Origin: Macrolepiota albuminosa
Lineage: Eukaryota > Basidiomycota > Agaricomycetes > Agaricales > Agaricaceae
Length of the DNA: 64,000 nt
NCBI GenBank assembly: GCA_027475525.1
Contig: JAMWFC010000009.1
Location: 2,393,274 to 2,457,273, forward strand
Reading direction: 5' to 3'
Below the pieces are notes generated by a model, which was given only the letters and a program-made list of their open reading frames with translations, ran no database searches and had not been told where the DNA came from. The position numbers and the translations under genes were made by a program. The number at the start of each line of letters is the position of its first letter. Positions within the stretch are counted from its first letter, which is position 1. Below are positions 12,080 through 21,909 of the stretch, in pieces.

Positions 12080-13735
12080 ATGGCAGCTAGCTATAGGCCC
12101 TTTCTCAAGATGTTTTGCAGCTTGCCACATACTACCAATTACCTCCATAAATATGTCTTCATTTCTGATTACTATATAGTTGTGTACAAGGATCCTTTAA
12201 AACCACTTCATTGCAATAAGTGTCAGAAATATAGCCACATATATGCCAGCTACAAAAACCTCCAACACTTTTTTTCCCACCTGCAACCTGAGTAGATAGG
12301 TTCTCAACTCACATAATCTCTCTAACTTTCCTATAGTTTTTACTTCATGGATTTCCAGCTCCAGTGTGCCAGAGCCTCTAGGCTTTGCCTGTTGGTATGT
12401 CAGAATGCAACACCATTGTCCCATCGTCAGTATCCTTTGATCACCCTTTTTATTGTCACAAATCTCCCATCTCACACTCACCATTTCACATATCATTGAC
12501 CCTTAAGTGGCCACCCAGTGGCCACTCACCATTGTTATCAACATGTATATATATGCTTCTACTCGACGTAACACCCTCAGTCACTTACACATTGAACTGA
12601 GAGTGAGTCAACACTTTCCCTACTGAAGCACGACTAGATACTGAATTAGTTACTGCCTAGTGTTAGAAATCAAGCCGAGTATGCACCTAAGATTAGCATA
12701 TAAGTTAATCCTCAGTCTCTTCTATAATTGACTATATTGCACTGTACCTAAGATTAGCATATAAGTTAATTTAAGTGTACAGTGAGTTGTAGGTAATTGG
12801 TTAGTTAGTGTAAGTACTCACCCTCAGTCTCTTCTATAATTGACTGAGGGTACTGTCTGGATACAACTCTCCTTATATACATGTTTCTCGAACAATGCTC
12901 TTTGGCCAAGGTGGCCAGACAAAGCATGTGTGATTAGTGTGATGGTTTGGAGGGTGGCCAGTTATCTAAGTATGTGTGGTGGCCTTTACTGTGTATTTCC
13001 AACACCTAGAAGACTTACTTAGTCTACCAGGTAACTCTCAGTCACTTACACATTGAACTGAGGACTTACTTAGTCTACCAGTCTATCATAATACATCGAG
13101 TTCTAACATTGCCTGCTGGCATTAACTTACTTATTGAAAGCTATGCTATAAGCCCTCCCAAAAACTAGGTCACCAAGTTTAACACCACACCTTCCACCTT
13201 CACATCTGGTAGCAAAACACTCACAAGTTGAACCTAGCAAAGGAAGCTCTCTTGGGCTTACTAGCCCTGACAAGCAGGATGTCCTTGCACTGCAGGAACT
13301 CTTTCTGAACCAACTTAGTAAGATCAAAGCCAAATCAAAATGTGTAGTCCACTATCCATGCTTACACTGCCAAGATAGCATCCATATCATCCATATATGG
13401 TTCATCCTTCTCATTAATGAAAATATTTCCTCAGATCTATACATTATTGTCAATATCCCATCCCTGGATGTACTGTCAACTTTATAATAATTGCACTAAA
13501 AACGACGTTGTCTTGTTCCTCTTCCAACTCTCACATAATCTGTTCCATGGAGGACAATCACATGCTCTGGTTAGGTGATTTTTATTGCCACTACACAATG
13601 TGGGATGGTAAAGAATCTCCACCTCAACTCTTTGGAAAATGAGGTTCAGCTTTTAGATCATCTCATAAGCCATTACCCATATGGAACTAGTGCTTTTGCC
13701 TTCTTAATTCTTCTTCAGCTCGGAACGTATTGAGA
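12080..13735 (+). mobile_element. LINE 5' fragment: ORF1 zinc knuckle and start of endonuclease
   Basis: A second LINE piece in the same direction. Around 12205-12260 a gag-like knuckle reads HCNKCQKYSHIYASY (the last Cys is lost). After an LTR-like insertion, 13200-13735 holds the apurinic-type endonuclease: DKQDVLALQELFLNQL, NIPSLDVLSTL and MLWLGDFYCHYTMWD (normally GDFNRHHPxWD), in more than one frame. It stops before the reverse transcriptase. Together with the neighbouring fragment this leaves no complete LINE. Confidence 0.7.
12661..13108. repeat. Solo LTR-like repeat (Copia-type ends) with internal repeats
   Basis: Starts TGTTAGAA and ends TTCTAACA, the usual inverted ends of fungal Copia LTRs, and interrupts the LINE fragment between its knuckle and endonuclease. 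No target duplication is visible. Internal copies: a 25-bp unit at 12685-12709 and 12746-12770, a 23-bp unit at 12711-12733 and 12823-12845, and a 19-bp unit at 13012-13030 and 13063-13081. A 26-bp unit with CTCAGT/ACTGAG ends near 13030 also occurs outside, near 12572, so the boundaries may be nested. Confidence 0.5.
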
Positions 13736-14650
13736 AATGATTGAGAAAAGGTATTCCATTCTGTCGAGCCGTCAGAACGATCGATCATGGACATACAATA
13801 AATGTATGTATTACGCAAGCAACTAAACAAAGTTGGATCGTTTTAGAATTAGCTGTCACGCAGCCACTACCTTTACTTAAAAAACGAAGCTAAACATTAC
13901 GGCGAGGGCGAGCATGTGTCTGCTGGAGTGCCGTTGGCTTCCGACTGTATCGTGAGTTCTCAAAATTCTCCAATGGTACGTTGTTGATTCTCCAGCGGCT
14001 CCATTCTGGTGTCTAGAAACTTTTTGGGCTTTTCTGATCATCCTAGGAGGGATTTATACCTGACACTACTTCTTGTAAAGATATGAAGCCGTTAGTATGT
14101 GATTTTTATGGAGACCCAAAGGAAGTCAATACTAAAAATTCAGACATGTATCTGTAGCGGTACGTTGCAGCTATCGAAATGACTAGCAGCACCAGAGCCT
14201 ACTCGGCGGCGTAACCGGTCACAATAAAGTAATGTGTTTTGCTCTTATGGGACTAACTACTAGTGCGTCGCATGCAATTCAGACGCTCCGCTGTAAGTTT
14301 TAGGCAAAAGATTTTCCATCATCTGATTAAGGTCCTCAAAATTGGTCTAGGCGCCGAACCTCGAGGAAGGTCCCCTTGCTCATACCCCAATTTATGGACA
14401 GTTTGTGTTTGGGTAGAGGCCCATGTGGAAGTGGTGATTTTGGTCCACATGGGTCTTAATATATCTCGGCTGCTTGACGCGGTGTCAATTAATTCTTTCC
14501 ATCACAGAACTTTTGTTTAGATGTATTCTCTGGATGTCTGATGTATGTATCTTGCCGTCCCTTTGCTTTGATATGACTCAAGTTGACATCTTTTTTGGAG
14601 GTAAATATTTATGTACACTACTGATATAAAAGTTCTTTTGGACGTATCAC
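13736..14650. other. Intergenic, upstream of the terpene synthase
   Basis: No coding motif was recognised. It contains the promoter-side flank of the terpene synthase; the sequence just before 14651 is AT-rich (GATATAAAAG near 14623-14632 could serve as a TATA element). Confidence 0.4.
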
Positions 14651-16127
14651 ATGGATATTGTCCTCATGGTTATGTTCAGACACCCCAGCTCCTTCGTCCT
14701 TCAGAATATCTGCAACATCACTGGCGCGGTCTTTGAGCTGAAAGAGAATCTCCTACGTGAAAAAGCTAACGCTGCTGTTCTGAAATGGTTTCAAGGGTAA
14801 CATAGTCAATCTCAGGGCTTAGTTTACCTGTTTTAACCAATTTCTCCAGGTCCAACGTGTATGATGTAGCCCAGGCGGAGAAATTCATCAACGTTGGACG
14901 ATTCGATATCTTCGCTGCTCTGAGTTTTCCTGATGCTGACCTTGAACACCTTACGACCTGTCTTGCATTTTTCCTCTGGGCATTTTCAGTAAATCTCCCT
15001 TCGTTTTACCATAGCAGATGGATGACTGGTCGATAGACGGATGATTTATCCGACGAGGGGGAGTATCAGTCTGAACCAGAGAAGATTCAGCTTGGACACG
15101 ACATATCCTGTAGCATCCTTCATGATGACTACGCTCCCCGACCATGTTACCCGTATGCAGGAATGCTCTGGGAGTGAGTTCAAATTTGCCTTGGAAGCAG
15201 GTAGGAGAGCTCATACCTCCTTTTAGCCTTCTTTGTCGTCTACGAGCTAATCGGAAGGTGGCGATGTATAGAAGGTTAGATTGATACATCCCATCTGTGT
15301 AACCTCGTGAAGACTTTTTTGCAGATTCAAGCAGGCATTCTTAGACTGGAGTTCTTCCCAAGTCCAACAATCACTAAATAGGAACTTGGATCGAATTCCC
15401 CCAGTCGACGAATTCATCACTATGCGCCGCAGCACCATTGGTGCTGCGTTGGTCGAAGGTAAGAAATACACCATTCCTCGTACAATGGATTTCAAAACAG
15501 TAATAGCCATGGTCGAGTACTCTCTCGACCTTGATATCCCTTCTTTTGTTTGGGAACATCCTGTCATCATCAGCATGTCTCAAGCCACTTCAGATATTAT
15601 GACCTGGCCTAATGTAAGCTTTTGACACTGAATGACATTGCACCTTTCTTTGATGGCCCGCTCTCTGATTTCAGGATCTGTGTTCGTTCAATGTAGGCAA
15701 ATACACTGATTTTTCCTGGGGTGTATATCGATGCTAAATGTTATTTAGAAAGAACAGGCTGATGGGGACTATCAGAATTTTGTTTGCGTACTGCAATACG
15801 CTCACAATCTCGATCTTCAAGAGGCTGTTGATCTCTTGACCAATATGATTGCAGACCGAGTCCAAGACTATGTTAAGCTGAAAGAATGCTTACCGTCTTT
15901 TGGTCCTGACATAGACCCCGCTGTTCAAAAGTATGTACGTGCACTCGAGCATTTTGTCCAAGGCTGCATTGTATGGTATTATTCCAGCCCTCGTGAGCAT
16001 AGATTGTTCCCTGGATATCAATTGGAGTATGTCTGTTCTGACGAAATCTCCCCTAGGTTACTTCCCAGATACTGATACGAGGGGAAAATCAGAGATCAAG
16101 ATACATCTTCTTCCAAAGAGAACTTGA
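14651..16127 (+). CDS. Sesquiterpene synthase (class I terpene cyclase)
   Basis: Predicted to cyclise farnesyl diphosphate to a sesquiterpene hydrocarbon in the cytosol. Nine exons close into 347 aa, the usual family length: 14651-14796, 14850-14988, 15037-15173, 15227-15274, 15325-15458, 15507-15613, 15675-15692, 15749-15992, 16057-16127. The Mg-binding DDxxD motif is DDLSDEGE at the start of exon 3. The NSE triad NDLCSFNKE is assembled from three exons, the middle one only 18 nt. The C-terminus reads FVQGCIVWYYSSPRYF. An intron at 14989-15036 ends at GATAG; using an earlier AG gives a stop. Start: 14651 is the first in-frame ATG after a stop, with 14666 as an alternative. No defect is seen, so it may be active. 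It belongs to the DDLSD/NDLCSFNKE group of basidiomycete cyclases; the product cannot be told. Confidence 0.93.
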
Positions 16128-16819
16128 TCTACTCCAGTTCAAATGTACTATCGAATTCGAAACAGTTGGCAATACAGACTTTCTGAGTAATTTCCAGTTA
16201 GTTTATTACCTCGGATGCTTTGGAATTGGGCGAAACCTTCTTGTCTCTGTGAACCTAGGCCTTTATTCCTAAAAGCACTGAAAAGTTAGTAAAAACCTGG
16301 ACTGAACCGAAGACTTCAGTCTAAAGCTCGATACACTTGAGGGTTATTACTGACTCTTCCAAGGTCGTCCGATTATGATGCAGCGATCATCAATCTCGTA
16401 TTGTCGCTTCAAGATCGGTGATCGACGAAACCAGTTCTCGGTGACAAACACAACTGAACAGCCTGCCCCTCCCCGTCGATTGTCCTAGAAGGCCGAGTGC
16501 TTGTCTAGTTGAGAATAATAAGCGCAACTCGGCCTGATCAAGTTATTCTGAGAGTTATCGCCGTGAGTTTTCATGACGTCAGCTTGTTTGATTTTTGTTC
16601 ACGGTGTACATAAAATTAGAGTCCATGGAAGGCTCGGTCGAAAATAACGCAAGCCGACGAACACCGGTGTTGATAACAGCGCGATCACCCTGAACCATGC
16701 AGCCGATTTTATTCCGTCCAATCAGGACCAATGGAGCCGAAGCCAAAATCCCTCCATAAATACTTTTTCTCTCACCGTCGTGTGTTTTCTAAAGACTCTT
16801 TCACTTCATCATCCACCAT
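16128..16819. other. Intergenic between terpene synthase and membrane protein
   Basis: No coding motif recognised. The sequence at 16756-16765 (CCATAAATAC), about 55-60 bases before the next ATG, may be a TATA-like element of the downstream gene. Confidence 0.4.
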
Positions 16820-17560
16820 ATGCCTCCTAGTACGTGACTCTCCCAACCACCAACCCCGTCCCGTACTCACTATCTTCCAAAACAGAAAAGGAAGTCGAGC
16901 AAGAGACGACAGTTACCGTTCGGAATTTCTGGCAGAGTCGAAGACGCGTCTTGTATGCCGTCGGTTGGACTCTCTTGTTCTCCTTCGCCGTAGCAGATCT
17001 GGGTCTCGTATCCCAGCAGCTCCATCTCTTCGGCAACGATGTCCAAGACTATGCTAACATGATGTTCAAGCACATCCTAGGAATACATCTTTTCAGCATC
17101 ATCTTGATCTTCCTTATGTGTATCGGTCATTTCTACGCCCCCATGCGCCGTAAGTAGCGCTTTTTGTTTCTGATCGTCGTGAAACGAAGAATTTTATGTT
17201 TGGCAGTCATGGCGTTTTTCATTCTCTCAGCTGCTGTGTTCTGGGGCACGGCCGCGGGTGTTACGTTCCAATCGTGCCCGTACCGCGTCTTTAACTGTGG
17301 TGACGCAAATCCCGGAATCACCTTTGCAGGCACGAAATGGGGCCAGGAGATTTTCTTCAGACAGTGCTCGCGGATCGTGGCGATTCAAGGTTTGGCCTGG
17401 GCGGAATGTGCGTTTTTTCCCCTTACATCCTGTCTTATGGGCAGTTTTGACGTCTCTACGCGCAGGGGGAGTCCTTACTTTCATGTTCTTCGGAATGATA
17501 GCCCACATTTTCCAATTCTCTGTCAGGCCCCGCACCTCGTTTTATGGTCCCATGGTATAG
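16820..17560 (+). CDS. Four-helix membrane protein (MARVEL-like)
   Basis: Four exons give 196 aa: 16820-16829, 16886-17149, 17207-17407, 17445-17560. The start ATG gives MPPKKEVEQETTVTV after a 56-nt intron that follows only 10 coding bases. Four hydrophobic stretches are visible: VLYAVGWTLLFSFAVADLGLV, ILGIHLFSIILIFLMCIGHFY, AFFILSAAVFWGTAAGV, and GGVLTFMFFGMIAHIFQF. The loop between helices 3 and 4 holds several Cys (SCPYRVFNC). The layout resembles fungal MARVEL-domain proteins that sit in the plasma membrane or eisosomes, but the match is by topology only. Nothing links it to the terpene synthase except position and direction. Confidence 0.75.
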
Positions 17561-18079
17561 CATCACGCTTCTCGGTCTTTGCGTCATCTCTCCACAATCC
17601 ATATCGCTACGCCCTTCCGTCCTATCTCATACCTCGTTCACCCCATGATTCTTGTTCTATGGCTTCTCTCCATGTTCATCGCATTACCATTTGCTTTTCT
17701 TGTTCTTGCCTAGTGGGAAACCACCTTTTTCTCTTAGCCTCCACAAATTACCAAACACTATCAGATTTCGATCACATGTACCTCTGTTTATGTGTTATGG
17801 TGTATGTACCATATTGATTTGTACTGGCTTCCTTGTTTTTTTTACCCACTTTGATCTATCCGTAACCCGACGGTTGAAAGTTTTGATTGCCCGAGGTAAT
17901 TTGATGCGACCGCGACCTTGCAAAATCCATTTCAGATAAGGATTGCCATCACCTGCCAGTGGAATATCTAAATTACCGTGGAAGATTTCCTAGAATAGGC
18001 TGTAGGGTTGTTGTCCCTACGTCGCGGTTGAATGCGTCATTTTGGCGCCCGCTAACGCCCACAGGCGTTTCTCACCATG
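17561..18079. other. 3' flank of the membrane protein gene
   Basis: Pyrimidine-rich, no gene motif seen on either strand. Confidence 0.4.
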
Positions 18080-18830
18080 ATCAACCATTCCGTCCCCCAA
18101 TCTATTGCGTCTCGCGGGAACCACGCTCGATAATCTCTGGGACGACTCTGAAGAAACAAAACACGGGCTGCAGGTGGCAGAGAAACTTGCTTGGAAAACG
18201 AGGGTCCAGTTATGTGATGAAATTATCAAGTTTTTCGAAGTCGTTTACGCGATGCTCTTCAGGTACGATCCTCTTGGCTGTGTCAGAAGGTGTGATCTTA
18301 ACCAAGTGAGCGGCTCAGTTGTGTCATCTAACAAAGAATTCATGAGTGGTTTTCCAAGAAAGGATGATGTGACGGACAGGAAAGGCCCAGGCGGCTCTTT
18401 TGCATCGCGTGGCAGGTCTACCATCGAAACATAAACCTGTTTGGAGAATACTGGTGCTTTTGAGTACCGAAGACCTTAGACACAGCGTGTAATATCTGTA
18501 TGTCCACGACAAACCGAGTGTTGAATCCCCGAATACTACGGTGTTACGCGGCACAAAACGGTGACTCTCGTTGGAGACCAACAGTGGATGACATGGTTAG
18601 GCAGCAGGAGATGACTGTGCGGGTCACGTCTTATGCTCAACCGATAAAACCATCCTAAGATATAGAATCTTATAGGCCTTCGCAGAAAAGTCAGGCCGCC
18701 ACCGCAGAAAACAAGAAGCAGATGAGGCATGGCAGAAGGACGAAGAGGAAAGAGCTCAGTGACTGCGTTTGATAGAGAAAAGATGCGCCAGCGCCAGTCA
18801 ATAACACCAGTCCACCGGAAGGAGTGCAGT
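18080..18830 (+). pseudogene. Broken partial copy of the AMSH-like gene
   Basis: The frame around 18100-18270 reads TTLDNLWDDSEETKHGLQV and AEKLAWKTRVQLCDEIIKF, which lines up with ALDNLWDASKELKPYVRM and ADKLRRDAQVCYADGDLET of the intact AMSH-like protein at 21910-23969. Further on, 18678-18800 reads RHRRKQEADEAWQKDEEERAQ, a stop, then LRLIEKRC, matching its coiled coil (RRQRQKEDEARERMLRQQEEE). Stops and frame breaks abound and no JAMM domain is found. It lies on the opposite strand, about 3-4 kb away, so it is an inverted, decayed and truncated duplicate of the dimerisation domain and coiled coil. Confidence 0.65.
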
Positions 18831-19531
18831 AGAGAGGTATTAAAGAGACGTCACGAACCGTCTTTCTTTACAGTACCGACCACGACATCGACAACGACGA
18901 AACTTATATTTATTGCTCTTGTATCAGAAGGCTCGTCCTGCATTTTTCCATTTCATTTTGTTCATGGCATGATTCGGTGTACGATCGAAGAGCGATTGAT
19001 TGCAGAAATGACAGTGAAAGTGTTCTATCCTGGATGGGTCGATTCTTGTGATGTTACTAGTTGACTCATATCCTTGCCCATTTCTCTGGATGGCTCTTCA
19101 AACTTCCTTGCCAATTTCAAGTAAAAGGTTCAGACATCTGCTGAGCTACACACGCAAGCCGGATTGCAGGGCATGCTGAGTACTTCGCTATCTTGTGATG
19201 TAGATGTCTTGTGTGAGCCACGCACCTCCAGTGCAACGTTAAGAAAACATTTCCTGCATCCACTGGTACTGACTTCATACTGATTTACACTGAGATAGAC
19301 TGAAACATGGCGATAAAGACCGATCTCGAATGCAGTACCGATAGTGAACATTCATCTCAAAAACGTTAGTGAACAATTGCTTGAGTGACCCTTTTACAGA
19401 CCTACGTTCAACTTTACAAATGATTTGAACTGGACAACCTTCAATCACATCTGAATGCAAGGTGGAGGGCATGGTGAAAATTGGCCGGCAGCACATTTGA
19501 TAAAAAGAAAAGACAAACCGATACATGGGAT
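18831..19531. other. Intergenic, nothing recognised
   Basis: Possibly the remains of the duplicated AMSH copy; no motif can be supported. Confidence 0.35.
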
Positions 19532-19611
19532 TGCATTAAGGGGGAATCGAACCCCCGGCGGGTCGAATGGAAGAATGGCAACGACCCAGGTTACCACTAC
19601 CCCATTAATGC
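19532..19611 (-). tRNA. tRNA-Gly(GCC) with a 9-nt intron
   Basis: On the minus strand the acceptor arm GCATTAA pairs with TTAATGC, followed by discriminator A (19532). The D arm closes with loop AGTGGTA, the T arm is GGGGG-TTCGATT-CCCCC, and the anticodon stem GGTCG pairs CGACC. The loop is TT-GCC-A-T, giving anticodon GCC (19577-19579). Nine extra bases (19567-19575) sit just 3' of position 37, the canonical place for nuclear tRNA introns. The mature length of 71 nt is normal for tRNA-Gly. It is flanked by protein genes and shows no sign of decay. Confidence 0.92.
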
Positions 19612-20258
19612 TTACTTCCGTTGCCTCAAAGTATCTGCATACAAAGACTTTTGATACTTACGAGAACTGTTTGTGCTGACAATAGTCCAACTTCTTCACC
19701 CACGTCCACGTAATAATTTGGAGCCAAGTCCTGCTATGGCTTGAGGTGTCTCCCTTATTGCGTCGCCTTGCCATGGCATGAAGTAACTACTATGATGACA
19801 ATGGAGAATCACGAACGACCAACCTTAAACTCGCTTAGTGGCATGTCTATTGTTCTTAAAGTGTTGTACCTCCTGACCCAGACGAACACAGCATTCCTTC
19901 GTAAAACAATAACTATGAGACCCATAATTCTCTATGTGGGCGCAGCTTTGATTACTGCCTTGTGCTGAACAAGCACTGACAATTTCTCCGTTTGGCCTAG
20001 ACCCTGCTGCTAATCGCCCCCCTTGTTCTAAATCTGTGCTTTCGTTCAACAAAAAGGCACGCCACTCCACCCTCGCTTTGGCCTAAGTTGTTGTCTTGTT
20101 CTATATATGGACATCCGCTACAATAGTCTCCTCAACAAGAAGATACTTTGAACACTTCTGCCTGGGATATATATTCGGTTCTCGCGCATGCGTCAGGCCC
20201 CATCATACATCATCGCTATTCGACGTGCTTTGTATATTAGTCCTTTCATCCACCTGTA
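19612..20258. other. Intergenic between tRNA-Gly and a small gene
   Basis: No gene motif. GGGATATATATTCGG near 20163-20177 could serve as a TATA element for the gene starting at 20259. Confidence 0.35.
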
Positions 20259-20921
20259 ATGTCTTCACCTATCGCTGCGAGCCTCGACGTCCCAACCGTC
20301 TTCCCGTACCTCGGTGAAGAAGAACTCGCACAGCCGGTTCAACCTCCCCTGACCGATGAAGAATATAACGCTTTCCTTTTGTACGTTCCTTTTGTTGCAC
20401 TCGTAATCACTGATCTAATCATATCCCGTGGTTTACAGAAGTTTATCATCAAATAGCACCGAATTCAATTTTCCTGATGATCCAAGTTTTCTCTTTGATG
20501 CGAAGTAAGTTATCTCTTATCGATCTTTACTCACAATTCCTGACATCATCCCCCTCCAGCACTACGATCGATGATGTAGTTGAATTAACATATCAAAACC
20601 CCTCAGATATAACGTTCGTTCACTCCCTTAACGTATCTACGAGACGATCCGCTTATAATTCTCTGCAGCACGAATGTCCAACCATCACTGAACGATATAA
20701 GCCCTAGAGATTTTATCCTTGATTGCGGCTTGGATCCCACAGAATTCAAAAGTCTCCAAACACCTGAGACGTCTGGAGACGCTGATACGTGGAATTTGAT
20801 TCTACATGAAATGCTGGACAAGATGACGGAGTGGGCGAAGACGACTGATCTATCTCTCAAGCAGATGGGTATTAGTGCAGAGGACCTGCAGAAGTGGGAA
20901 CTGGATGACATGCAGTTGTAG
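20259..20921 (+). CDS. Hypothetical acidic protein, 164 aa
   Basis: Four exons close exactly: 20259-20380, 20439-20504, 20560-20613, 20669-20921. The last intron uses a GTTCGT donor with a CTTAAC branch site and CTGCAG acceptor; a longer reading of exon 3 would end early at a TAG near 20706. The protein begins MSSPIAASLDVPTVFPYLGEE, is rich in Asp, Glu, Ser and Thr, has an Asn/Ser-rich middle, and ends in a predicted helical, acidic tail (ISAEDLQKWELDDMQL). I recognise no domain, signal peptide or membrane segment. The consistent splice frame argues for a real gene. Function unknown. Confidence 0.6.
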
Positions 20922-21909
20922 ATCTGGCTTTCCAACACGGCGGATCGATATGTTTGATAACCCGCTGGCGGGACTTTGTGAAATAGGATATGTTTCTTTT
21001 ACTCCACGTTTTTGTCACTCTGTTTGTATGACATAGCAGCATAAGCAGTGAATATCGCAAAATGTAGCATAGTACTAGTCAAATACACATTCATCGGCTG
21101 TCCATTATCATAGATTTCCACTCTCAGGTTTTGACTCTCGTAACTAGTAAGTACTGGAGATTTTATTCGTTCGTCACAAGGTTGTCGAGCCATCTTCATT
21201 TGCAAACTTGACCCATATCATAGCTGGGTTTTTTGTTAGTCTCTAGAATCTCTCTACGTATACAAAGAAAAGGCCAACGCACTACGTGAGCCATGCATCG
21301 TACTTAACTGCCTAGTTCCGTCTTCATTGAATCTCTTCGCCGGTTTACCGAGGCTCAAGACTAGGCAAGTGTGAGAAAAAGGATGTATTTGCATACGTAG
21401 CCCTTACCTACCCCTACCAATCTCAAAATAGAAATTCAAGTTCACCGCGAGAGAGGTCTGATTGTCAATTCTAGAATGCGGATCCAGCGAGGATCTCCCA
21501 TTGGAGATACTGCATTTAGGTTAGGTCCGCGGACTTCAGTCACCTTTTTTATATGCTCCTAATTTCTTATCCGAGTCAATTTCACTACAAGTCCATGCGG
21601 CCGATAACGGACTACATATTTGTTTTCAACAACTCCCCTCTTTGTCTACGATCCGATAGAATTCAACCAGACAACGTCGTTGTACGGCAGGAGGGGAATG
21701 GATATCAAGATAGTTATACATGGGCTGTATGGTATCATGTGTGTATGCAGGAAGTGATAAAACGGTAACAATGCAATGGTCTTCAATTGGACCCAAGTAC
21801 AACGTAAAAGCTATCGAGTCAAAGGTTTTGATATGGTTTGAAGGCGAAAAAAACATGCGCAACGTATCGTACGAAAGGTGGCTGAAGTCCGCGGGTCACT
21901 CGGAAAATC
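20922..21909. other. Intergenic between convergent genes
   Basis: Nothing recognised. The small unknown gene (+) and the AMSH-like gene (-) point towards each other across this stretch. Confidence 0.4.

Noticed and set aside
14989..15036. In-frame stop in the terpene synthase (DDWSIDG then TGA)
   Set aside because: It appears only if the acceptor CAG at 15015-15017 is used; the next AG (15035-15036) gives the canonical DDLSDEGE and an open frame.
15459..15506. Extra residues GKKYTIPRTMDFKTVI in the terpene synthase
   Set aside because: They are a retained 48-nt intron (GTAAG...TAG) in a phase that happens to stay open; removing it gives the family sequence LVEAMVEYS.
18105..18434. Real gene starting MRLAGTTLDNLWDD
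   Set aside because: The frame matches the AMSH-like N-terminus only locally and then breaks; no domain beyond that. Annotated as a pseudogene.
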